A stretch of DNA of 32,267 bases. It comes from Chitinophagales bacterium. GTDB lineage: Bacteria > Bacteroidota > Bacteroidia > Chitinophagales > LD1. Each line of letters opens with the position of its first letter. The stretch's first letter is position 1. A program made the translations under genes and the position numbers. Positions 25,520 through 32,117 of the stretch are shown here, in pieces. The notes beneath the pieces were generated by a model. That model was not told the origin of the DNA. It worked only from the letters and a program-made list of their open reading frames with translations, and did not search any database. The stretch lies in assembly GCA_025057415.1 (NCBI GenBank), contig JANWXI010000026.1, positions 1-32,267 of the forward strand, read 5' to 3'.

Positions 25520-26706
25520 TTTTTGTTAAATTTTATTTTGGGTTCAATAATATCTTTTTCAATCTTGTAAATTTCCTCCATACTTTCCGCTTCAATCACA
25601 ACCTCGCCGGCGCGATATTTACCATTGGTGAAGGGCCTCAATTCGGTCCCCGGCGGGTAATCCAAACTGATGTGTTTGATGTTTGGATGTTTACTTAATT
25701 CAATAAGGTCACCCTTATCATATTCTAAAATAGATGGATATGTTTTACCGAACAGCATGAGCTTTGTCAACCTGGGCGAACTGTTCAGTGGTGTACTATA
25801 ATCCATACCTAGCGAGTGAAGTACAGCATATTTAACCATGTCAAAGCCATAAGCGTTTAAAATGATTTTTGTGAGGGAGTTGCCTCCTGGTCTAGGGGTG
25901 ATTTCTATAATATACACCTTTTCTTCGTTGTCTACAACAACGTCAGCGTCAAAAGGTCCGCTAGCATAGTTTAACACACCCATTATCTTTTCGATTTGAT
26001 ACTTTATTTCCTTTAGAAGCTGTGTATTTTGGCTCAGTACGCTGGGCATGATGTGCCCCCATGTAGCCACAAAAGGACGAGGAGCTGTAATCCGGTCCGA
26101 CAAAAATAAGTGCTCTACCTTTTCATTTCGTATAGTGCCTTCTGCGGTAAGGTGGTGACCGAGGATCTCTTTTTCAATAATTACTTTTTTATTCAGAGAA
26201 TTAGCAACACTGTCATCCCATCTATCTTGCAGTTCTGATTCTTTATTGATGATATAAATACCTTTACTGCCCGATGATTTATCGGGCTTAATAACGAATG
26301 GATAAGAAATTATTATATTATCAGACAAAGAATTTACATGTTGGAAAGCAGGATGTGGTAAATTGAGCATTAATTGAAATTCTCTGAAATTTAGCTTGCT
26401 GGTTAGTGTTTCGGTACACTTTATATTGGGTGCAATTAAATTCATCCGTTCACCTACATACGCAGCTGTGAGCAACGACACATCCGAACAAGGTGAGAGG
26501 ATGGCGTTGATTTTTTCACTTTCTGCAAATTTCAGCACCTCATTTATGTCTGTAGAGCTGATTATTACGCTTTTATCGGCAATCTGATGCCCCGGGTTAT
26601 CCGGCACATTATCAAGGGTGTAAACTTTTATGCCAATCTCCCTCGCATATTTAATAAACGGAACCTGATAAACAGATGCCGGAAGTATCAATATTTTTTT
26701 ACTCAT
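25516..26706 (-). CDS. ATP-grasp family ligase
   Basis: The 396-residue protein has the carbamoyl-phosphate-synthase-like layout. An N-terminal pre-ATP-grasp Rossmann unit (KILILPASVYQVPFIKYAREIGIKVYTLD) is followed by ATP-grasp subdomains. These show FVIKPDKSSGSKGIYII (the lysine and glycine-rich ATP loop), VIIEKEILGHHLTAEG, and a metal and phosphate site FDADVVVDNEEKVYIIEITPRPGGNS. Proteins of this group join a carboxylate to an amine with ATP hydrolysis (D-Ala-D-Ala-ligase, PylC and BacD-like relatives). The nearest family is not certain. It overlaps the GT2 start-side gene by 8 bp and the methyltransferase by 4 bp. The set resembles O-antigen or capsule clusters in which an amino acid or amide is attached to a sugar; that is an inference. 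Confidence 0.8.
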   Translation of the reverse strand: MSKKILILPASVYQVPFIKYAREIGIKVYTLDNVPDNPGHQIADKSVIISSTDINEVLKFAESEKINAILSPCSDVSLLTAAYVGERMNLIAPNIKCTETLTSKLNFREFQLMLNLPHPAFQHVNSLSDNIIISYPFVIKPDKSSGSKGIYIINKESELQDRWDDSVANSLNKKVIIEKEILGHHLTAEGTIRNEKVEHLFLSDRITAPRPFVATWGHIMPSVLSQNTQLLKEIKYQIEKIMGVLNYASGPFDADVVVDNEEKVYIIEITPRPGGNSLTKIILNAYGFDMVKYAVLHSLGMDYSTPLNSSPRLTKLMLFGKTYPSILEYDKGDLIELSKHPNIKHISLDYPPGTELRPFTNGKYRAGEVVIEAESMEEIYKIEKDIIEPKIKFNKK

Positions 26707-27616
26707 GTATTTCGCTGATAACGTAACTACTTTTGGCTCGCATGGTTAATTGGTAAACACGCGCCAGATACAAACCAAAAATCAGTAAAGTAAATAAATT
26801 GAGAGTACTGAAAAATGAAACAACCAACATGGTGCTGACCCAACCCATTTTGTAATCATAGAAAAATAAAGCACTGATAAGCAAATATGAAGCAAAAGCA
26901 ACTGACGTAAGCAGGGATATAAGTAGTATAAGTGAAACAGCGTAAAGAGGTAGTGATGAGTAATTGAATATCAGGTTCATTGCCAAGTTTAAACTTCGGC
27001 CTAAGTTGTAGTTGCTTGTTCCTTGTTGTCTGGCTAAATGAACCACATCTACATTTACGTAATTAGTTGTTTGCGACAGCAACATGGCTGTAACATAGGG
27101 ATAAGGGACGCTCATTTGGTTTACCACGTCTATTACGCTTCTGCGAATAGCCCTGAAGCTGGTTAATTGAAAATCGTCCGGCAATTTAAATATGTAGCGT
27201 TGTATGTTATCTATAAGAGATCCACCCATGTTTCGAAGCTGATTATGTTTCTTTTCACCATACGCGCCTATCACGAGGTCGAATCCCATTTCGATGCCCT
27301 GCAGTAACTTTTGAATTTCCTCTGGTGGATTTTGCAAATCATCATCCATGGTGATTACTACATCACCTTTTGCGTGTTTAAAACCACATAAGATGGCATT
27401 GTGCTGGCCGTAGTTGCGCATCAAATTAATTACCTTGAGGTTGCTAAACTTTAACTTCAATTCTTTAAGCACATCTTTTGTATTGTCCGGACTGGAGTCA
27501 TTAACTACTACTATCTCATAGGTGTAATTATGCGATGTAAAAAATTTGTGTAATCGTGTAATTAACTCAGGCAGTGTGTTGGCACCTCTGTATGTGGGAA
27601 CTACTACCGATATCAT
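26699..27616 (-). CDS. polyprenyl-phosphate glycosyltransferase, GtrB/DPM1-like (GT2)
   Basis: The 305-residue protein has an N-terminal GT-A domain and two C-terminal membrane helices (about 220-250 and 258-290), the classic GtrB/ArnC/DPM1 layout. Motifs are VVVPTYRGANTLPEL, VNDSSPDNT, and DDDLQNPPEE (91-100, metal and nucleotide-sugar site). Next come FQLTSFRAIRRSVIDVV and the RQQGTSNYNLGRSLNLAMNLIF stretch (in two parts) just before the helices. These enzymes transfer a sugar from a nucleotide donor to undecaprenyl phosphate on the inner face of the membrane. It is the first gene of the operon with the ATP-grasp and methyltransferase genes. Confidence 0.9.
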   Translation of the reverse strand: MISVVVPTYRGANTLPELITRLHKFFTSHNYTYEIVVVNDSSPDNTKDVLKELKLKFSNLKVINLMRNYGQHNAILCGFKHAKGDVVITMDDDLQNPPEEIQKLLQGIEMGFDLVIGAYGEKKHNQLRNMGGSLIDNIQRYIFKLPDDFQLTSFRAIRRSVIDVVNQMSVPYPYVTAMLLSQTTNYVNVDVVHLARQQGTSNYNLGRSLNLAMNLIFNYSSLPLYAVSLILLISLLTSVAFASYLLISALFFYDYKMGWVSTMLVVSFFSTLNLFTLLIFGLYLARVYQLTMRAKSSYVISEIHE

Positions 27617-27655
27617 CCCTCTAAAATGGTGCTATAATAGAAAAACAAAGCGACA

Positions 27656-27887
27656 CTACAAATTGTACATCAAAAAATTGGACAATATATCCAGATACAT
27701 ATTGTATGCGCTACACAGCAGAAAAATAGATGATAGTATTTCACGAATATATTTTTGCGCATCCTTATTAGGCATGGGAGAAGTATCAATTTCAACGGGC
27801 TTATTCGGCAGTTTGTACCATACGAAAGCAAAGCAATTAGATTTAGCATCTGCAAATGTTTATTGAACAACAGACCCTGAAAATCAT
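27656..27887 (-). pseudogene. possible small gene remnant with a frameshift
   Basis: On the minus strand 67 codons are open between stops at 27860 and 27656. They read like protein: SNCFAFVWYKLPNKPVEIDT, then PMPNKDAQKYIREIL and a hydrophobic tail SSIFLLCSAYNMYLDIL. No ATG opens the full frame; an internal ATG at 27775 would give only 39 residues. An ATG at 27887 in another frame would join it if one A of the AAA at about 27860-27862 were removed. It lies 39 bp upstream of the GT2 operon on the same strand. I do not recognise it, and a chance open frame in AT-rich DNA is possible. Confidence 0.3.
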
Positions 27888-28063
27888 TAAATCGGTATAC
27901 GCATTTTGATGTGTATATCAAATATGTAATCGAAAGTGTAGACCTTAGTAGTTGAATTTGCAAAATACTTTATCCTGCAATACATCACCACAAATTACAT
28001 GTAACCCTAATACAACAACAGTGGTCGGACGGTGCAAGGTCGTCCTACCGCTCTTTTCAAACC

Positions 28064-28192
28064 GGGTGAGGGATGCGGAGGGCGCGAGCGCAGCGAAGCG
28101 GTGCGAAACGCAGTGGAGCACGGAAGCGGCAGCGTACCCCGTAGCCAGCCCGACCCCGCTGCCTTGCATCGCTTGGCAGCGGGGGCACCCCC
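28064..28192 (+). repeat. dispersed GC-rich structured element, copy C
   Basis: This 129-bp element starts with GGGTGAGGGATGCG (28064-28077), continues AGGGCGCGAGC..AGCGAAGCGG as in copy B, and has the shared AGCGTACCCCG-AGCCAGCCCGACCCCG. It ends CGGGGGCACCCCC. The terminal hairpin pairs CCCCGCTGCC (28154-28163) with GGCAGCGGGG (28175-28184), 10 bp with an 11-nt loop. Compared with copy B the inner stem bases differ on both sides but remain paired. It lies between the GT2 operon promoter region and the 3' end of alkB, and an A-rich run follows it. Confidence 0.85.
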
Positions 28193-28270
28193 AGAAAAAA
28201 AATATCAGCATCCACTCACATTACTACAACCCTGCTGAGGCAAAAACAGGCGAGAGGGTTTGCAAGGAGA

Positions 28271-28885
28271 TTACGCGATAATGTAGCGGAATGTGAGATT
28301 GATGCGCCCTTGTGTGAGGCGTGGTTGTTTGGGCAGGGCGTGTTGCCAGTAGTGTTGGGTTTCGTTTTTCATCACCAGCAGGCTGCCGTTGCCGAGTGTG
28401 AGGCGCAGGCGCAGGTGGCGGTGGAGGCGGTGGCGCATGCAAAAGGGGCGCTCAGCGCCTAAACTTACCGAGGCGATAACGGGGTTGATGCCCAGCTCCG
28501 GCTCGTCATCGCTGTGCCAGCCCATGCTGTCGTTGCCGTGGCGGTAGTAGTTGAGCAATACGCTGTTGAATTGTGCGCCGCATGCGGTTTCGGCAAGCGA
28601 CTTTAGCTGCAGCAGTTCGTCTGTCCACGGCTGTGGGCGCATGGTAATGCCCGAGTAGCGGTACTGCCTGCCTTCATCGCCATACCATGCCGTAAGGCGG
28701 GGCTGCATGACGCGGCGCCCAAAGAGGGTGATGGGCTCCTGGCGCCACGATATGTTATGAAGCAGTAACCCGTAAAAGCGCTGCGAATCGGCATGGCTCA
28801 GAAAATGCTCGCAGTATGCCAGCGAGCCGTCTTGCAGGGCATATTCGCGCCAGGTGGCGTTAGGATGGAACAGCGCGTGGAGCAC
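28271..28885 (-). CDS. AlkB-like 2-oxoglutarate/Fe(II)-dependent dioxygenase
   Basis: The 204-residue protein has the length of short AlkB/ALKBH2-like enzymes that reverse alkyl lesions on DNA bases by oxidative demethylation. The iron ligands are visible: His124 and Asp126 in WHSDDE, and His182 in WQHALPK. Arg194 and Arg200 in GRINLTFR bind 2-oxoglutarate. NSVLLNYYRHGNDSMGWHSDDEP (in pieces, 107-129) and the preceding RLTAWYGDEGRQYRYSG are characteristic of the nucleic-acid-binding group. It is transcribed alone, away from the tRNA genes, and no Ada-type regulator is next to it. Confidence 0.93.
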   Translation of the reverse strand: MLHALFHPNATWREYALQDGSLAYCEHFLSHADSQRFYGLLLHNISWRQEPITLFGRRVMQPRLTAWYGDEGRQYRYSGITMRPQPWTDELLQLKSLAETACGAQFNSVLLNYYRHGNDSMGWHSDDEPELGINPVIASVSLGAERPFCMRHRLHRHLRLRLTLGNGSLLVMKNETQHYWQHALPKQPRLTQGRINLTFRYIIA

Positions 28886-28986
28886 AGCCGACAGGTTGGG
28901 AATGTAGGTCTAATTTATATTTTTGCCGTATAATCCAAAGCAGATAACGCGCAATGCGCTGTTTTGGTTTACGCATCAAGCAAGAG

Positions 28987-29077
28987 GGTGAGGTGGATGA
29001 GTGGCTGAAATCAACAGTTTGCTAAACTGTCGTACTGGCTAAAACCGGTACCGAGGGTTCGAATCCCTCCCTCACCG
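28987..29077 (+). tRNA. tRNA-Ser (anticodon GCT)
   Basis: A complete class II tRNA. The acceptor stem GGTGAGG/CCTCACC is perfect, the anticodon arm is ACAGT-TTGCTAA-ACTGT (GCT, reading AGC/AGU), and a long variable arm is present. The T-arm is GAGGG-TTCGAAT-CCCTC, and the discriminator is G. The CCA end is not encoded. Confidence 0.97.
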
Positions 29078-29085
29078 CCCGGCTC

Positions 29086-29112
29086 AAGGAACATAGCAAT
29101 ATGTTCCTTTTC
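29086..29112 (+). terminator. hairpin terminator after tRNA-Ser
   Basis: AAGGAACATA pairs perfectly with TATGTTCCTT around a GCAA loop and is followed by TTCTT. It would end the tRNA-Ser transcript or be a processing hairpin between the two plus-strand tRNAs. Confidence 0.55.
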
Positions 29113-29133
29113 TTATTGTGATGCTATATGGTA

Positions 29134-29208
29134 CGGGGTGTAGCGCAGCCCGGTTAGCGCACCTGGTTTGGGACCAGGGGGTCGCAAGTTCGAATCTTGC
29201 CACCCCGA
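29134..29208 (+). tRNA. tRNA-Pro (anticodon TGG)
   Basis: Acceptor stem CGGGGTG/CACCCCG, anticodon arm CCTGG-TTTGGGA-CCAGG (TGG), T-arm with GTTCGAA, discriminator A. The CCA end is not encoded. Confidence 0.97.
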
Positions 29209-29213
29209 CATAC

Positions 29214-29239
29214 AGCCCGCTCGCACAGGCGGGCTTTTT
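29214..29239 (+). terminator. rho-independent terminator after tRNA-Pro
   Basis: AGCCCGC pairs with GCGGGCT around an 8-nt loop and runs directly into TTTT. It is 6 bp past the tRNA-Pro end. Confidence 0.85.
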
Positions 29240-29291
29240 GTTTCGGCTCGCGGCCGAAGAGCGTAAAGACGGAAATTGAAAAGGATGGGAG

Positions 29292-29365
29292 TGGTCCCTG
29301 CTGGGATCGAACCAGCGACCCTCTGATTATGAGTCAGATGCTCTAACCGGCTGAGCTAAGGGACC
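29292..29365 (-). tRNA. tRNA with CAT anticodon (elongator Met or Ile2)
   Basis: On the minus strand: acceptor GGTCCCT/AGGGACC, D-arm TAGCTCAGCCGGTTAGAGCA, anticodon arm CTGA-CTCATAA-TCAG, T-arm GCTGG-TTCGATC-CCAGC, discriminator A. It is not an initiator, because the first pair of the acceptor stem is a normal G-C. The body resembles E. coli tRNA-Ile2 (lysidine-modified), with C4-G69 and C5-G68, but Bacteroidota elongator tRNA-Met can look similar. Identity needs comparison within the genome. It faces away from the other two tRNA genes. Confidence 0.93.
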
Positions 29366-29430
29366 AGAAAGTGTAAATTTATCTGAATTGCGCGCTAAAA
29401 TAACGATTCACGCCTATTTTTGAAAAAAGT

Positions 29431-30063
29431 ATGCCGGCGTATCAGTATTTGATTTTTGATTTGGGCGATGTGATTATTGATATTGACTATCATGCCACCA
29501 TAAACGCGTTTCAGCAGTTGTCGCGGGTTGATTTCAGCGAGGTGGTTTCGTATGCGCGTCAGCACCCGGTGTTTGACCGGCTGGAAAGGGGCGAAATCAG
29601 CGCGCAAGAGTTTCGCAGCGAGCTGCGCAGGTTTTTGCACCCGCAGGTAACCGATGAGCAGATTGACGCGGCGTGGAACGCCATCCTGGTGGGGTTCCCG
29701 CCCGAGAAGCTGCAACTCGTTGAAAATCTCAAACAAAACTACGAGGTTTATGCGCTGAGCAACATCAACGAAATCCACACTGCGCAACTCGACCGCGTAG
29801 CCCGCGAGCGGTTTGGCAAAGAGAGGTTCAGCGATTTTTTTCACCACGCATTCTATTCGCACGAAGTGGGGCACCGCAAACCCGAACCCGAAATTTTCAG
29901 GTACGTGACTGAAGTAAAAAATATCGCGCCGGAGCGGACGTTTTTTGTGGATGATAAAAAAGAAAACGTAGAAGCAGCGAGCGCGGCGGGCTGGCATGCT
30001 TACCAGCTTACCGACCGAAACGCGCTGTTTCACCTGTTGCAAACACATAAAATTATTTCGTAA
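29431..30063 (+). CDS. HAD-superfamily hydrolase, subfamily IA
   Basis: The 210-residue protein has the four HAD motifs: LIFDLGDVI (motif I, Asp10), ALSNINEIH (motif II), GHRKPEPEIF (motif III, Lys) and TFFVDDKKENV (motif IV). A helical cap follows motif I. In motif I the second acidic position is replaced (D-L-G-D rather than D-x-D), as in the YihX-like FDLGNV group of sugar-phosphate phosphatases, although here Asp follows the Gly. Substrate is unknown; a small phosphorylated metabolite is likely. Its stop shares one base with the next start (TAATG), so the two genes are coupled. Confidence 0.88.
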   Translation: MPAYQYLIFDLGDVIIDIDYHATINAFQQLSRVDFSEVVSYARQHPVFDRLERGEISAQEFRSELRRFLHPQVTDEQIDAAWNAILVGFPPEKLQLVENLKQNYEVYALSNINEIHTAQLDRVARERFGKERFSDFFHHAFYSHEVGHRKPEPEIFRYVTEVKNIAPERTFFVDDKKENVEAASAAGWHAYQLTDRNALFHLLQTHKIIS

Positions 30064-31007
30064 TGCGTATCCTCCTGGCGGTGTGGGGAGTTGCAGGGCT
30101 GTGGGTTTCGCTGCGGGCGCAAACCCACGTGATGCTGCGCGACTCTGTGCCGATGTTCTGGATAAAAGGCAACGCGTTTTATACGCCCGACCGCCGGCAG
30201 CTGCTTTATATACTCAAAGGCAACATTTTTTTTACCGGTGAAAGCGACTCGCGCGAAAACATTTATCTGTACGGCACCTCGCTAAACCCCTTTGACAAAA
30301 AGAAAAACACCCTGTACCTGCGCAATCAGAGCAAGCCCGTGCTCACGTATGCCTCGGGTGTATTTTACGCCATCCCCACCGATGCAGACCCTGACAACCG
30401 CAATAACGAAGTGCTCCGGGTGCAGCGCAGCGGCAAATGGCTGGCGTTTTACGCCTCATACAACGACTCGCTGCTGGCTTATTACGCAGCCGACTCGGCA
30501 CCGCCCGCTGCAGCCATTTTAGTTGCCTTTGCGCTTGCTGAGCGTTACGACCTGTTGAAAAACATTACCAATAATACTAATACCTTGCCCCCTGCCCGGC
30601 CCGCTTTCAGCACCCTGCGCCCCCTGTGGGGCAACACCACCGCGCGCGAGTGGATATGGGACGGCCGCCTGCTGCGCCCCCGCTGGAACAACAACCCCTT
30701 CCTGGCATGGACCTTTGACGGGCGGTATATTAAACCCTACATGGGCAACAATATTTACGAAGAGTACGAGTGGGATGGCGAGTACCTGCGCCCTGTGTGG
30801 CGAAGCAACCGCCAGTTTGAGTGGCAGTGGGACGGGCGCATCTTTAAACCCGTGTGGGATACCGACTGGAAAAACCAGTACACCATCGCCAATGGAACCG
30901 TAAAGCCATGGAGCAATGTGCACACCGAACGCGAGTGGGTGATAGAGGGTGATTTTCCCCTGCCTTTAATAATTATGGTAGTAAGCGGCGCGGCGCGCAG
31001 CGAGTAG
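30063..31007 (+). CDS. secreted protein with tandem W-x-W-D-G repeats
   Basis: I do not recognise a named family. The 314-residue protein has a signal peptide (1-19, cut near LRAQ-T) and a first domain to about 145 with beta-strand patterns (KGNAFY, LYILKGNIFFTGES, ENIYLYG). An Ala/Pro linker follows. From 184 to about 298 there are six degenerate repeats of about 18-20 residues. The consensus is hydrophobic-R/K-P-x-W-x-x-N, then a W/Y-x-W/F-D-G-R turn (LRPLWGNTTAREWIWDGR; LLRPRWNNNPFLAWTFDGR; YLRPVWRSNRQFEWQWDGR). The last units degrade to IANG and IEGD and the protein ends in a hydrophobic stretch (PLPLIIMVVSGAARSE). Such short W-D-G repeats suggest a repeating beta-strand or beta-hairpin fold. 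Translational coupling to the HAD gene is seen, but a joint function is not evident. Confidence 0.75.
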   Translation: MRILLAVWGVAGLWVSLRAQTHVMLRDSVPMFWIKGNAFYTPDRRQLLYILKGNIFFTGESDSRENIYLYGTSLNPFDKKKNTLYLRNQSKPVLTYASGVFYAIPTDADPDNRNNEVLRVQRSGKWLAFYASYNDSLLAYYAADSAPPAAAILVAFALAERYDLLKNITNNTNTLPPARPAFSTLRPLWGNTTAREWIWDGRLLRPRWNNNPFLAWTFDGRYIKPYMGNNIYEEYEWDGEYLRPVWRSNRQFEWQWDGRIFKPVWDTDWKNQYTIANGTVKPWSNVHTEREWVIEGDFPLPLIIMVVSGAARSE

Positions 31008-31012
31008 AGCGG

Positions 31013-31495
31013 CTATGCCTTGGCAATAACAAACAGCGGCTGGTCAAACTCCACGGGGCTGGCATCGTCCACCAGCACTTTGGCAATAGTGCCCGCGGGG
31101 CCATCGTATTCTATCTGATTGAACAACTTCATGGCTTCTATGATGCATAGCACGGTGCCCGGTTGCACAGGGTCGCCCACCTTCACAAAGGGCTCCTTAT
31201 CTACGCCCGGCTTGCGGTAAAACGTACCCACCATGGGCGAGCGGAATATGTACTCGTTATCAGCCGATTTTGCCGGCTTTACCTCCGTGCCCGATACAGC
31301 CGCGGATGTATTCACAGGGGGCTGCGGAGCAGCGGGGGCGGTAACCGCAGGCGCCTGTGCCGGGGCGGTGTAAACCACCGTTTCAGCCGCCTTGTTTTTG
31401 ACTGTTATCGTCAGGTCGCCCTCCTTTACGGTCAGCTCGCTAATGTCTGATTTTTTAACTAACCTGATGAGGTCTTGAATAATCTTTAAATCCAT
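31013..31495 (-). CDS. accB: biotin carboxyl carrier protein of acetyl-CoA carboxylase
   Basis: The 160-residue AccB has an N-terminal helix pair (1-35, MDLKIIQDLIRLVKKSDISEL), a flexible Ala/Pro-rich linker (40-75) and a biotinyl domain (80-160). The biotin attachment site is EAMKL (120-124, Lys123). The residues after it are FNQIE rather than the usual MNEIE. SPMVGTFYRKPG marks the start of the biotinyl domain. It carries CO2 between biotin carboxylase and carboxyltransferase in the first step of fatty-acid synthesis. It lies 49 bp after efp on the same strand. accC usually follows in this phylum but does not here: the next gene is the convergent secreted-protein gene, 5 bp away. Confidence 0.95.
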   Translation of the reverse strand: MDLKIIQDLIRLVKKSDISELTVKEGDLTITVKNKAAETVVYTAPAQAPAVTAPAAPQPPVNTSAAVSGTEVKPAKSADNEYIFRSPMVGTFYRKPGVDKEPFVKVGDPVQPGTVLCIIEAMKLFNQIEYDGPAGTIAKVLVDDASPVEFDQPLFVIAKA

Positions 31496-31544
31496 GGGCC
31501 GGGGTTCATCACGCGAGAATAGTAAAAATGCCCGACAGGCGAAA

Positions 31545-32117
31545 TTATTTGTCCTTTACCCGCTCTACGTACTCACGGGTGCGGGTGTCTATTTTTATTT
31601 TGTCACCGGTTTTTACAAACAACGGCACCTGTATCTCTGAGCCGGTTTCGAGCGTAGCGGCTTTGGTGGCGTTGGTAGAAGTGTTCCCCGCCACGGCATT
31701 ATCATCGGTGAGAGTCACCTCAAGCACAACATGCGCCGGCAGTTCACACGAGAGTATCTGGCCGGTTTCTTCGTGTATGAGCACCTCACACGTATCGCCC
31801 TCGCGCAAAAAATCGCTGTTCTCTATCATCTTCTCCTCAATGCTAATCTGGTCAAAGGTCTCCTGGTCCATAAAGTTATACCCGCTGTCGTCTTTGTACA
31901 GATACTGGTAGGGTTTGCGTATCACACGGGCGGTCACAATCTCGTGCCCCGAAGGGAACGTATGCTCCAGCACTCTGCCCGTGCGCAGCGCCTTCATGCG
32001 GCACCGTACAAAGGCGTTCCCCTTTCCGGGCTTCACGTGCTGAAACTCGATAATCGTATAGATTTCGTTGTCCAAAAGGATAGACAGACCGTTTCGGAAA
32101 TCGCTGGTGTCGATCAA
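31545..32117 (-). CDS. efp: elongation factor P
   Basis: EF-P rescues ribosomes stalled at consecutive prolines. The three beta-barrel domains are visible: the KOW-like N domain with KPGKGNAF (29-36, Lys32 at the modified loop tip), the OB domain and the C-terminal domain ending in GDKIKIDTRTREYVERV. The frame stays open up to an ATG at 32234, but the extra 39 residues do not resemble EF-P. I choose the TTG at 32117, which gives MIDTSDFRNGLSILL and 190 residues. It has AAGGAG nine bases upstream (32132-32127), a rare clear Shine-Dalgarno sequence for this phylum. The alternative is an N-terminal extension to the ATG. It is followed by accB. Confidence 0.9.
   Translation of the reverse strand: MIDTSDFRNGLSILLDNEIYTIIEFQHVKPGKGNAFVRCRMKALRTGRVLEHTFPSGHEIVTARVIRKPYQYLYKDDSGYNFMDQETFDQISIEEKMIENSDFLREGDTCEVLIHEETGQILSCELPAHVVLEVTLTDDNAVAGNTSTNATKAATLETGSEIQVPLFVKTGDKIKIDTRTREYVERVKDK

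Larger units (their letters stand above)
27617..28270. other. intergenic region with possible gene remnant and repeat copy C
   Basis: About 654 bp upstream of the GT2 operon. Base composition switches here from AT-rich (to about 28000) to GC-rich inside the repeat at 28064-28192. The left part holds a possible frameshifted minus-strand frame (27656-27887). Plus- and minus-strand frames running through the repeat are by-products of its GC-richness. Confidence 0.5.

Noticed and set aside
27945-28281. Several frames on both strands across repeat copy C
   Set aside because: They overlap each other and the repeat, and their composition follows the GC-rich sequence.
29395-30048. A 217-codon minus-strand frame opposite the HAD gene
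   Set aside because: It is a shadow of the HAD coding sequence, which carries all four motifs and is coupled to the next gene.
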